Positions 54,494-62,721 of a stretch of 64,000 bases of DNA are shown one piece after another. This DNA comes from Amnibacterium setariae. Its GTDB lineage: Bacteria > Actinomycetota > Actinomycetes > Actinomycetales > Microbacteriaceae. Under the pieces are notes generated by a model. It searched no databases and was not told where the DNA came from. It was given only the letters and a program-made list of their open reading frames with translations. The stretch covers positions 186,293 to 250,292 of the forward strand of contig NZ_QXTG01000003.1 of the NCBI RefSeq assembly GCF_003581425.1, read 5' to 3'. Every line of letters begins with the position of its first letter. The stretch's first letter is position 1. The position numbers and the translations under genes are program-made.

Positions 54494-57094
54494 TTGCGCG
54501 CACGACACCGTTCGGCCCTGCTCACCGGCGTCCTGACCGCCGTCGCGCTGCTCGGCGGTGGCCTCACGGCGCAGCCGGCGACCGCGTCGACGCAGACCGC
54601 GCCGACCGCGCCGACGCGGCTCCGTGCGCAGATCGAGCCGGGTGCGCTGGACCTGACCTGGTCCGCGCCGAAGGGGATCGCGACATCAGCGATCACCTCC
54701 TACAGCGTCCGGTCGCGTGTGCACGGCGCGACCGCCTGGTCCGCCGCCCGCACGGCCGTCCGCAGCCCGTTGCGGATGGCGCCGCTCGCGAACGGCACCA
54801 CGCTCGACGTGCAGGTCCGGGCGGAGACGGCGACGGCATCGGGCGCCTGGTCCGAGACGGTGTCCGCGGCGCCCGGGTCGGCGCCCGGCGCCGTCGCCGG
54901 GATCCGAGTGGTCCGTCACTCCGCTCGCGACACGGACGTCTCCTGGTCGCGTCCGGCGGACACCGGAGGACGTGCCGTCAACGGCTACGACGTCCGCTTC
55001 CGTCGGGCTGCCTCCGGCGCGTGGCATCGTACGAAGCGGATGAGTGCCCGCTCGGTCGGCCTCGCGGGCGCCGTCGCCCAGGTGCAGGTCCGCGCGGTCA
55101 ACTCGAGGGGGACGGGCGCCTGGAGCGCGATCACGGCACCGTCCGCCGCTCTGTCCTCGGTGGCAGCGCCGGCCGCCTTCACGGCGACCGGCGTGCGCGG
55201 CGGTGTCGTCGCCCGGTGGAAGGCGGCCCCGGGAGCCGCCGGCTACCTCGTGCGATGGCACCGCGCCGGAGCGGACCACTGGTCCTCGATGCGCGTGTCC
55301 GGCACGCGCACCACGGTGTCGGCGCTCCGAGCGGGCGCCCGGTACCGCGTCGCCGTCGCGACGCTGACCTCGGCCGGCATCGGTCGGTTCTCCGCCGGCC
55401 GCAGCGTCGTCCCGGGCCGCGTCCCCGCGAGCGCTCCGCGCAGTCTCAGCGCCGTCTCGGGCGACCGCTCCCTCGCCGTCCGGTGGTCGAAGCCCGCGAC
55501 GGGCGCCGTCAAGACCTACGAGGTCCGCTATCGACTGGCCGGTGCGTCCACGTGGCATCGCGCGGTCCGGACGAGGAACCGCTCCGCCGTCGTGCGCGGG
55601 CTGCGGAACGGCCGTGCCGTCTCGGTCGTCGTCCGGGTCGTCGCGCCCCGGTCCGGCGCCTGGTCCGCGGCTGCCGAGACGATCCCCGCTCCGAGGGCGG
55701 CGGCACCCACGGGCGTCACGCTCCGCCTCGATCCCGGCGCCTCGAGGCTCGTCGCGACCTGGATGCCGCCGGCAGGGACGGTCCAGGGCTACGACGTCCG
55801 CTACCGCGCGGCCAGCGCGACCGCCTGGTCCACGGTGCGGCGCTCCGGTGCGGCCGGGCGAGCCGAGCTCGCCGGCCTGCCCGGCGGCACCTCGTACCGC
55901 GTGCAGGTGGGCGCCCGGACCGCCGCGGGAACCGGAGCGTGGTCGAGCGCCGTGACGGCGTACCTCCCCGTCCTCACCCTGCCGCTCGTGAATATCGCGA
56001 CGACGGGCGACGCCCCGATCGTGAACACGGACGACTACGTGGCCTCCACGGTGTCGATCGCGTCGAACGCCGGCACGCCGTTCGTCGGCAGTGCTCAGGT
56101 CAAGGGGCACGGCAACAGCACCTGGCCGCTGCCGAAGAAGCCGTACAAGATCAAGCTCGACGCGAAGGCCTCGCTGCTCGGGATGCCGGCGAACAAGCAC
56201 TGGGTCCTGCTCGCGAACTACAAGGACCGCAGCCACCTCCGCAACGACGTCGCGCTGTTCCTCGGCGGGCGGACCGGACTGGCCTGGACGCCGGACTCGC
56301 GCTTCGTCGAGGTCGTGCTGAACGGGCGGTACGAGGGGCTCTACCAGCTGACCGAGCAGGTGCGCATCGACGACGACCGGGTCGCCATCGACTCGCTCAG
56401 CAGCAAGGACACCAGCAGCACGAAGATCACGGGCGGCTACCTCCTGGAGCGGGACGGCAACCGCGACCTCGCCACGGAGGTCGGGTTCGACACGGCGACG
56501 ACCGGTCAGCCGATCACGATGAAGGACCCGGAGACACCGACCGCCGCGCAGCTCGCCTACATCCGGGACTACGTCGACGACTTCGAGGCCGCTCTCTACT
56601 CGGACCACCGCGGCGACCCCGACACCGGCTACGCGAAGTACATCGACGTCGACTCCTTCGTCGACTGGTACATCGTGGAGGAGCTTGTCGAGAACGCGGA
56701 CGCCTTCTTCTCCAGCGCCTACTTCTACAAGCCCCGGGGCGGGAAGCTCACCATGGGGCCCCTCTGGGACTTCGACCTCTCGACGATGGACGCGGGGATC
56801 ACCAAGGGCAAGGCGGAGCAGTGGTACGTCAAGAACTTGCCCTGGTGGTCCGAGTTCGTGAAGGACCCCGCCTTCGAGCAGCGGGTGCGGGATCGCTGGC
56901 GCGTCCTGAAACCCGAGTTCGACGGCGTGTGGAGCCGGATCTCGGCGCAGCGCACGGCGACCGCGACCGCGGCCGCCCAGGACGAGCAGGTGTGGGGCTA
57001 TGCCACGCACGATGCGAACGTGAACCGCATGATCGGGGTGCTGCGGACGCGGGAGGCATGGCTCGACACGCAGTGGTCCGCGTCGACCCGCTGA
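54494..57094 (+). CDS. Secreted fibronectin III / CotH kinase-fold protein
   Basis: Exported protein of 866 residues. A signal peptide (to about 32, ATAS) precedes about five fibronectin type III modules (33-490) with repeated YxVRxR and VxV strands. Residues 499-850 are a CotH-like domain: KGHGNSTWPLPKKPYKIKL near 536, YEGLYQLTEQV, then GPLWDFD near 755, where Asp would bind metal. CotH proteins have a kinase fold and some phosphorylate secreted proteins. The TTG start follows GGAGGA by 3 bases. Substrate and site of action are unknown; a surface role is likely. Confidence 0.87.
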   Translation: MRARHRSALLTGVLTAVALLGGGLTAQPATASTQTAPTAPTRLRAQIEPGALDLTWSAPKGIATSAITSYSVRSRVHGATAWSAARTAVRSPLRMAPLANGTTLDVQVRAETATASGAWSETVSAAPGSAPGAVAGIRVVRHSARDTDVSWSRPADTGGRAVNGYDVRFRRAASGAWHRTKRMSARSVGLAGAVAQVQVRAVNSRGTGAWSAITAPSAALSSVAAPAAFTATGVRGGVVARWKAAPGAAGYLVRWHRAGADHWSSMRVSGTRTTVSALRAGARYRVAVATLTSAGIGRFSAGRSVVPGRVPASAPRSLSAVSGDRSLAVRWSKPATGAVKTYEVRYRLAGASTWHRAVRTRNRSAVVRGLRNGRAVSVVVRVVAPRSGAWSAAAETIPAPRAAAPTGVTLRLDPGASRLVATWMPPAGTVQGYDVRYRAASATAWSTVRRSGAAGRAELAGLPGGTSYRVQVGARTAAGTGAWSSAVTAYLPVLTLPLVNIATTGDAPIVNTDDYVASTVSIASNAGTPFVGSAQVKGHGNSTWPLPKKPYKIKLDAKASLLGMPANKHWVLLANYKDRSHLRNDVALFLGGRTGLAWTPDSRFVEVVLNGRYEGLYQLTEQVRIDDDRVAIDSLSSKDTSSTKITGGYLLERDGNRDLATEVGFDTATTGQPITMKDPETPTAAQLAYIRDYVDDFEAALYSDHRGDPDTGYAKYIDVDSFVDWYIVEELVENADAFFSSAYFYKPRGGKLTMGPLWDFDLSTMDAGITKGKAEQWYVKNLPWWSEFVKDPAFEQRVRDRWRVLKPEFDGVWSRISAQRTATATAAAQDEQVWGYATHDANVNRMIGVLRTREAWLDTQWSASTR

Positions 57095-57108
57095 CCGTCC
57101 CCGGCCCG

Positions 57109-57123
57109 GGCGGTGCGACCGCC
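57109..57123. terminator. Hairpin between convergent genes
   Basis: GGCGGT and ACCGCC arms around a 3-base loop, 14 bases after the CotH gene stop and before the stop of the convergent fusion gene. Confidence 0.45.
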
Positions 57124-57188
57124 AGCGGCTGGGGCGACCGCGCGCGGCGTCGCATCAGCCGCTCGGCGCCGCACGAGCGTCCAGGAGG

Positions 57189-58601
57189 TCAGGCCGGCTG
57201 GGCGGACTTGTCCCGGCGGCGCACGTCGACGATCTGCCCGGTGACGGGGGAGAGGAGGGTGTCGAGGGACGCCATCGCGACGGTCTCGGCGGCCAGCAGC
57301 GTGCCCTCGGGCTCCTCGCCGAACGCCTTGGTGCGCATCGGCGTGCTCGTGCGCTCCGGGTTGATGCAGTTCACGCGGACGCCGACCTCGACCCACTCCT
57401 CGGACAGCGACTGCGTCAGGTTCACCGTCGCCGCCTTCGTCGCGGAGTACATGCCGTAGTTCGCGCGGCCCCGCGTGTAGGAGGAGGAGGTGAAGTAGAG
57501 CAGCTGCCCCTTCGTCTCCTTGAGGTAGGGGAGCGCCTCCTGGGCGATGATGATCGGCCCGAGCAGGTTGACCTGGATCGTCTTCTTCACCGCCTCGTGG
57601 CTGAAGGTCTCCAGGCCGCCCATCTCGAGGATGCCGGCGGAGTTCACGACGTAGTCGATGCGCCCGCTCTGCCGCTTCGCCTCCTCGAGCGCCGCCCGCA
57701 CGCGCTTGCGCTTGCGGATGTCGGTGCCGGTCGAGGAGCGGGAGTAGGAGAAGACGGAGGCGCCGAACCGCTGCGCCGCGTCCGCGATCGCGTGCCCGAT
57801 GCCCTCGCTGCCGCCGAACACGACGACCGTCTTGCCGGACAGCGCCGCCTCCCGCTCGGCGGAGGAGAGCCCCTCCGCCTCGGCGGTCTTCAGCTGGAAC
57901 AGCTTGTCCGCGATGAACACGTCGATCGACTCGGTGATCTTCATGTTCTCGTCGGAGCCCGCGACGACCGCGATCGGCACGTCCGGCGTGTACTTCAGCA
58001 CGACGGTGCAGTCGTCGGTGGCGACGAAGTTCTTGTCGCGGCCCGCGCGCTCGTACGCGCGCCGGATCGCGGAGCTCAGGAACGCCTGCGGCGTCTGCCC
58101 GCGGCGGAGGAGGGCGCGCGGCGGCACGTCGACGAGCACGTTCGTCTCGGTGTTGATCTGGATGATCGTGTCCGCGGACGGGATCGCGACGTCGACGGCG
58201 CCGTAGTGGTCCAGCGCCTCGACGCAGTCCTGCAGGATCCGCTCGTCGACGAAGGGACGCACGGCGTCGTGGAAGAGGACCTTGCACTCCTCCTCGCCGA
58301 GCTGCTCGAGCGCGAGCCGGGTCGTGTCGTTGCGGGTCTCGCCGCCCGGATGCACGCCCGTGAGCTTCGGGTAGCGGCCCGAGGCGATGAGCTCCTCGAC
58401 GGCGCCCATGTGGTTCGGCTCCATCATCACGAAGATCTCGTCGATGCAGTCGGCCGCGTCCACCGCCGCGATCGTGTGCTCGATGATCGGCTTGCCGGCG
58501 ATCCGCGCGAGCTGCTTCGGCATCCCGAGCCCCGCCCGCACCCCGACGCCGCCCGCCAGGATCACCGCGACCGTCCTCAAGCGCTGCCCCTGCGTAGCCA
58601 T
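57189..58601 (-). CDS. Fused cytidylyltransferase-reductase, CDP-ribitol type
   Basis: Two-domain enzyme of 470 residues. The N-terminal IspD/TarI-like cytidylyltransferase has LAGGVGVRAGLGMPKQ (15-30) and HDAVRPFV (111-118). The C-terminal short-chain dehydrogenase has GGSEGIG (264-270) and catalytic Tyr385 and Lys389 in YSATK. This order matches Haemophilus Acs1/Bcs1, which reduces ribulose 5-phosphate and makes CDP-ribitol. It would feed ribitol phosphate to the TagF-like polymerases. A role in isoprenoid synthesis (IspD proper) is less likely because of the fusion and context. Leaderless promoter. Confidence 0.88.
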   Translation of the reverse strand: MATQGQRLRTVAVILAGGVGVRAGLGMPKQLARIAGKPIIEHTIAAVDAADCIDEIFVMMEPNHMGAVEELIASGRYPKLTGVHPGGETRNDTTRLALEQLGEEECKVLFHDAVRPFVDERILQDCVEALDHYGAVDVAIPSADTIIQINTETNVLVDVPPRALLRRGQTPQAFLSSAIRRAYERAGRDKNFVATDDCTVVLKYTPDVPIAVVAGSDENMKITESIDVFIADKLFQLKTAEAEGLSSAEREAALSGKTVVVFGGSEGIGHAIADAAQRFGASVFSYSRSSTGTDIRKRKRVRAALEEAKRQSGRIDYVVNSAGILEMGGLETFSHEAVKKTIQVNLLGPIIIAQEALPYLKETKGQLLYFTSSSYTRGRANYGMYSATKAATVNLTQSLSEEWVEVGVRVNCINPERTSTPMRTKAFGEEPEGTLLAAETVAMASLDTLLSPVTGQIVDVRRRDKSAQPA

Positions 58602-58608
58602 GGCGCGA

Positions 58609-58614
58609 AGCCTA
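58609..58614 (-). promoter_or_regulatory. Leaderless -10 box of the fusion gene
   Basis: On the minus strand TAGGCT ends 7 bases before the ATG at 58601. Confidence 0.6.
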
Positions 58615-58697
58615 ACCGCGGGACCCCTGCCCGGAGCCGGTGACGCCCGCGTGAACGGCGACCGGACACCGGGAGGATCCGCGCGGGCGCCGGCGGT

Positions 58698-60566
58698 TCA
58701 GCCGCACGCCTCCGTGCGCGTCGTGACCGGCACGGGCCGCACCTTGGGCGTGTGGCTCACCGCGAGCCGCGCCGGGTCGCCGTCGCCGCCGGAGAACACG
58801 GCGCGCACGTCGACGTGCTCGCCCGCGCCCATCGTGATGTTGACGGACGCGACCGGCCGACCCCCGAGGCGGCCGCGGACCGCGGGCCGGTGCTCGGTCA
58901 TGCCCGTCGCGCCGGGCACCGTGTTCAGGCGCCAGTTCTCGTTGGTGCCGAACACGACGCGCCTCCCGTCGATCTCGACGCGGTCGAGCCTCGCGCCGAC
59001 GGGGCCGTAGAGCAGGACGCGCTGGCGGTCGTCGCCGGGCCGCAGCCCGCTCTGGTTCGCGAGCACGTACTGCGTCAGCCCGGCGACCTGCGAGGGCTGC
59101 AGCGTGTTCGTCACGCGGGTCGTGACCGAGTACATCGGCACCGTGCAGGTCCTGGCCGTCACGGCGACGGTCGCGTCCATGTAGTAGCTCATCTTCGAGG
59201 TCGCGTCGTCGTTGTTGTAGACGCCGAACGTCGTCGCAGCGGCGTCGTCCGCGGGCAGCATGTTCCCGGCCTGCGAGGTGAGCAGCAGATCCTGCTCGTC
59301 GCCGCGGACGCTCCACGCCTTGAGGCGCTGCTCGTCGAGCATCGGCTTCAGCTGGTCGAGGTACGCCTTCGGGTCGCCCTGCCCCGAGGTGACGGCGGTG
59401 AAGATCGACTGCGCCGCGGAGGCGAACACCGCGTCCTGCATGCGCGGATCGGTGTACCTCGCGTAGACGCCGGACAGGAGGTACTGGACCGCGTTGTCCG
59501 CGGTCAGCTCCTCGCCGGTCTCGAGCCGCACGGGCCCCGTCGCGCGGAGGAGGTAGGAGAGCGCGACCGGGTCGAAAGAGATCACGCCGTCGACCTTCCC
59601 GCCGTAGACGTCCCGCCACATCGATCGCGCCATCAGCGCCACCTCGGGGAAGTCGGGCGTGAAGGTGATGTTCGTCAGGTAGGTGGAGGTGTGCGGCCCG
59701 AAGATCCGCGCCCAGTCGCCCTCCCACGTCTTCGGCGGCACGCGATACGGGTGCGGGAAGTCGCCGCTGTCCGCCTGCCGGCCGAGCGAGATCCGCCCGT
59801 GGTCGACGAGCAGCATCGCCATCGAGGCGGGGTTGCCGCCGGAGGCGCGCTCCTCGGCGTTGTTCTGGAAGATCAGGAGGTAGTGCCGCTGCCCCTCGCC
59901 GCCGAGCGCCGGGTACAGGACCGGCAGCACCTTCCGCAGCTCGGTCGTGACGGGCAGCGCCTCGCGGATCGTGCTCCGGAGCGCGCCGATGGGCTGCGCG
60001 AGCTGTGGCAGCACCTGCGCGGTGTCGATCCGCGCAGCGCTGCCGTCCGCCGTGCGGAGCGCGTCGTCGAGCCGGGCGACCGCCGGGGTCAGTCGCTGCA
60101 GCGGCGCGATGTCGATGCGGCCGCCCCTCGGCTTCAGGCTGTCGACGCCGAGCCCGTCCGCCGCCTCCGCGACGGGGCTCACGCCGTCCCGGACCAGCCG
60201 GTCCGTCAGCTCCGTCGTCTCCCGGAACGCCACGAGGTTCGGTCCCGCCCAGGGCAGCCCCTCGAACGCGCTCCAGACCGGGTCGTCGACCTGCTTCGCG
60301 GCCTTCCCCGTGTCGGCGCGGAGCTGTGCGGCGAGCCGTGCGGTGCTCGGGGCCCCGGGCTGCCCGAGCGCGGCGCGGAAGGCCGTCAGCCGCCCCTGCG
60401 CCTGCTCGAGGGCGTCCTTCGCCACCAGCGCGCGGTTCCCGACGTACAGCGTGAGCAGCACGGCGGCGAGCACGCCGACGCCGAGCGCGACGAGGCCCGC
60501 GGTGCGGAGCGGACGACGGCGACGCCCCTTCCGGGCGTGGGAGGCAGGGCGGCGCAGGGCGGGCAC
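58698..60566 (-). CDS. DUF4012 membrane-anchored protein
   Basis: Protein of 622 residues with a basic N-terminus, one membrane helix (about 22-44) and a large extracytoplasmic part. The centre (YLLIFQNNAEERASGGNPAS) and later VDGVISFDPVALSYLL match DUF4012 proteins, which are frequent in actinobacterial and Gram-positive surface-polysaccharide loci and have unproven function. It begins with GTG and has CGGAG upstream. The fusion gene downstream has its own promoter. Confidence 0.85.
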   Translation of the reverse strand: MPALRRPASHARKGRRRRPLRTAGLVALGVGVLAAVLLTLYVGNRALVAKDALEQAQGRLTAFRAALGQPGAPSTARLAAQLRADTGKAAKQVDDPVWSAFEGLPWAGPNLVAFRETTELTDRLVRDGVSPVAEAADGLGVDSLKPRGGRIDIAPLQRLTPAVARLDDALRTADGSAARIDTAQVLPQLAQPIGALRSTIREALPVTTELRKVLPVLYPALGGEGQRHYLLIFQNNAEERASGGNPASMAMLLVDHGRISLGRQADSGDFPHPYRVPPKTWEGDWARIFGPHTSTYLTNITFTPDFPEVALMARSMWRDVYGGKVDGVISFDPVALSYLLRATGPVRLETGEELTADNAVQYLLSGVYARYTDPRMQDAVFASAAQSIFTAVTSGQGDPKAYLDQLKPMLDEQRLKAWSVRGDEQDLLLTSQAGNMLPADDAAATTFGVYNNDDATSKMSYYMDATVAVTARTCTVPMYSVTTRVTNTLQPSQVAGLTQYVLANQSGLRPGDDRQRVLLYGPVGARLDRVEIDGRRVVFGTNENWRLNTVPGATGMTEHRPAVRGRLGGRPVASVNITMGAGEHVDVRAVFSGGDGDPARLAVSHTPKVRPVPVTTRTEACG

Positions 60567-60598
60567 GGGTCGCTCCGTTCGACGGGATCCGTTCCCGC

Positions 60599-60604
60599 AC
60601 GCTA
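60599..60604 (-). promoter_or_regulatory. -10 box of the DUF4012 gene
   Basis: TAGCGT on the minus strand, 32 bases before the GTG; a short leader with CGGAG follows. Confidence 0.5.
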
Positions 60605-60737
60605 GGGAGCGGCTCGCCGCCGGACGACCGCGACGCGGGCGGAGGACGCGCCCGCCACGGGCTGTTCACCGCTCGGCCGACGCGCGGTCGACGGTCCGTC
60701 ACCCCGCTCGCGGGCCCGGCGTCGAGGGCGGGCTCGA

Positions 60738-60743
60738 TAGCCT
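60738..60743 (+). promoter_or_regulatory. -10 box of the TarP-like glycosyltransferase operon
   Basis: TAGCCT, 41 bases before the GTG at 60785, with GGGAGG at 60775-60780 as ribosome-binding site. Confidence 0.5.
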
Positions 60744-60784
60744 GTCGTGTCACTCGGGCGGGACAGGACGGGACGGGAGGTGTC

Positions 60785-62719
60785 GTGGAGCCACGCGTGT
60801 CCGTGATCGTCGCGGCCTACCGGCCGGGCGACGGCTTCGACCGGGTCATCGACTCCCTCGACGCGCAGACGCTGCCGCAGGACGAGTTCGAGCTCATCGT
60901 CGTCGACGACGGCTCCCCGGACGACACCGTCGAGCGCCTCCGTCGCGTCGCCGCGACGCATCCGAACATGCGGGTGGAGACGATCGAGAACTCGGGCTGG
61001 CCGAGCCGACCGCGGAACGTCGGCACCGCCCTCGCCCGCGCCCCCTACGTCCTCTACATGGACCACGACGACTCGCTCTACCCGGACGCGCTGCGCCGCC
61101 TCGTCGAGTACGCGGCCGAGACGCACGCGGACGTCGTGAGCGCGAAGGAGTCGCAGACCCGCAGCGTCTGGTGGGGCACCATGCCCTTCCGGCACGGCAA
61201 CGTCGCGAACGCGATCCCGTCCGGCGACATCCACCAGCTGATGCCGATGATCCCGCACAAGCTGTACCGGAAGGCGTTCCTCGAGGAGCACGGCATCCGG
61301 TTCCCGGAGGGGAAGCGGCAGCTGTGGGAGGACATCTTCTTCAACGTCGAGGCGTGGCGGCACGCGCGGGTCGTGTCCCTGCTCGCGGACACCCCCGTCT
61401 ACCTCTGGCACCTCACCGAGGCGAACAACTCGAGCACCTACGGGCCCGGCGGCATGGAGTTCTGGAACCGCCTCGACGTGCTCTACGACTTCATCGACCG
61501 CACGCTCGACGGTGAGGCGTTCGCCCGGGCGCGGCAGGACGAGTTCCTCCACCAGTGGCGGGGCCGCGCGCTCAAGCGGTTCGCGAAGCTCGCCGGCACG
61601 GCTCCCGAGGAGCGGACGCTGCGCACCCTGCCGCGGGCCCAGAAGGTGCAGGAGCGCTACGTGCCGCGGGAGCTCGAGCCGCTGCTCGGCGTCATCGCGC
61701 GCCCGCACTCGGAGCTCACGCGGATCGGGCGCATCGACCTGCTCGGCGAGCTCTGGCGGCTCGACCAGACCGTCGCGGGCCGCTTCACCGCCTCCGGCGT
61801 CCGCTGGAACGAGGGCGTGCTCGAGGCCGATGTCGTCGCCCGTTGGGTGCAGGCGAACGGGAAGCCGCTGCGGGTCCTGCAGCGCGACGGCCGGCTCTAC
61901 CGCGACCTCCCCGAGCACATCGCCGCCGCGCTGCCGGAGGACGCGTACGACGTCACGGACACGCTCGACACCTTCATCCTGCGCGTCGGCGCGCACTCGC
62001 GCGCCGACCACCTCACCTGGGACGCCCGGGTCGAGGGCGCGGTGACGACCTGGGAGCAGGTGGAGCCCGGCGTGGTCACGCCCGTCTCCCGTGGACGCCT
62101 CCGCCTCGACCCCGCGACCACGGCCGGCGGCCGCCCGCTGACGCCCGGGGTGTGGGAGCTGTCCGGCATCGTGCACTGGTCGGACACCGCGCGCAGTCAG
62201 GGCATCCGCGTCCGGGTGAAGCCGATGCCGGCCCTGCCCGGGGGCGTCGTCGCCACGGCGTACACGAACAAGGTCGGCACGCTCGCGATCGACCTGAACG
62301 GGAAGGCGCGCTCCGTGATCGCCGAGGGCGGCGTCCGCGGCGGCCGCGTGCCCGGCGGCGTCCGTGGCTTCGTCCTGCCGCTGCCGCGCGTGCAGGCGTG
62401 GCAGGACGCCCGCATCCCCGTCGGCGTGCGCTTCGCGCCGAAGGAGGGGCCCTCCACCGTCGTGGCCGGCGTGCTCGTCGCCGACGGCGCCGGGGCGCGG
62501 CTCGAGGCCGGCGGCGAGGTCTCGCCCGGCCGCTACCGCCTCGCGTTCCTCCCGCCCGACGGCGTCGACCGGATCACCCGCTGGTCCGCCCGCGTCACCC
62601 GCGGCGGCGCGCTCGTGCTCCACGACACGCACCTCCGCCCGCGCCGCGCGACGCTGGCCTGGCTGCGCTTCCAGGGCGGCCGCGGCTACCGGTACCTCCG
62701 ACGCCGGCTCGGTCGCTGA
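60785..62719 (+). CDS. TarP/TarS-like wall polymer glycosyltransferase
   Basis: Glycosyltransferase of 644 residues. The GT-A domain (1-330) has VSVIVAAYRPG, VVDDGSPDDT, SGWPSRPRNVG, metal site MDHDD near 92-96, PHKLYRKAFLEEHGI and LWEDIFF, where Asp183 corresponds to the catalytic base of S. aureus TarP/TarS. The C-terminal 300 residues are beta-rich repeats like the TarS trimerisation modules. It probably adds sugar to a ribitol-phosphate polymer. GTG start; the paralogue follows after 2 bases. Confidence 0.85.
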   Translation: MEPRVSVIVAAYRPGDGFDRVIDSLDAQTLPQDEFELIVVDDGSPDDTVERLRRVAATHPNMRVETIENSGWPSRPRNVGTALARAPYVLYMDHDDSLYPDALRRLVEYAAETHADVVSAKESQTRSVWWGTMPFRHGNVANAIPSGDIHQLMPMIPHKLYRKAFLEEHGIRFPEGKRQLWEDIFFNVEAWRHARVVSLLADTPVYLWHLTEANNSSTYGPGGMEFWNRLDVLYDFIDRTLDGEAFARARQDEFLHQWRGRALKRFAKLAGTAPEERTLRTLPRAQKVQERYVPRELEPLLGVIARPHSELTRIGRIDLLGELWRLDQTVAGRFTASGVRWNEGVLEADVVARWVQANGKPLRVLQRDGRLYRDLPEHIAAALPEDAYDVTDTLDTFILRVGAHSRADHLTWDARVEGAVTTWEQVEPGVVTPVSRGRLRLDPATTAGGRPLTPGVWELSGIVHWSDTARSQGIRVRVKPMPALPGGVVATAYTNKVGTLAIDLNGKARSVIAEGGVRGGRVPGGVRGFVLPLPRVQAWQDARIPVGVRFAPKEGPSTVVAGVLVADGAGARLEAGGEVSPGRYRLAFLPPDGVDRITRWSARVTRGGALVLHDTHLRPRRATLAWLRFQGGRGYRYLRRRLGR

Positions 62720-62721
62720 CC

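Noticed and set aside
57189-58601. Fusion of IspD and a reductase as an assembly error
   Set aside because: The two domains are in one uninterrupted frame, and the same domain order is known in Haemophilus Acs1/Bcs1.
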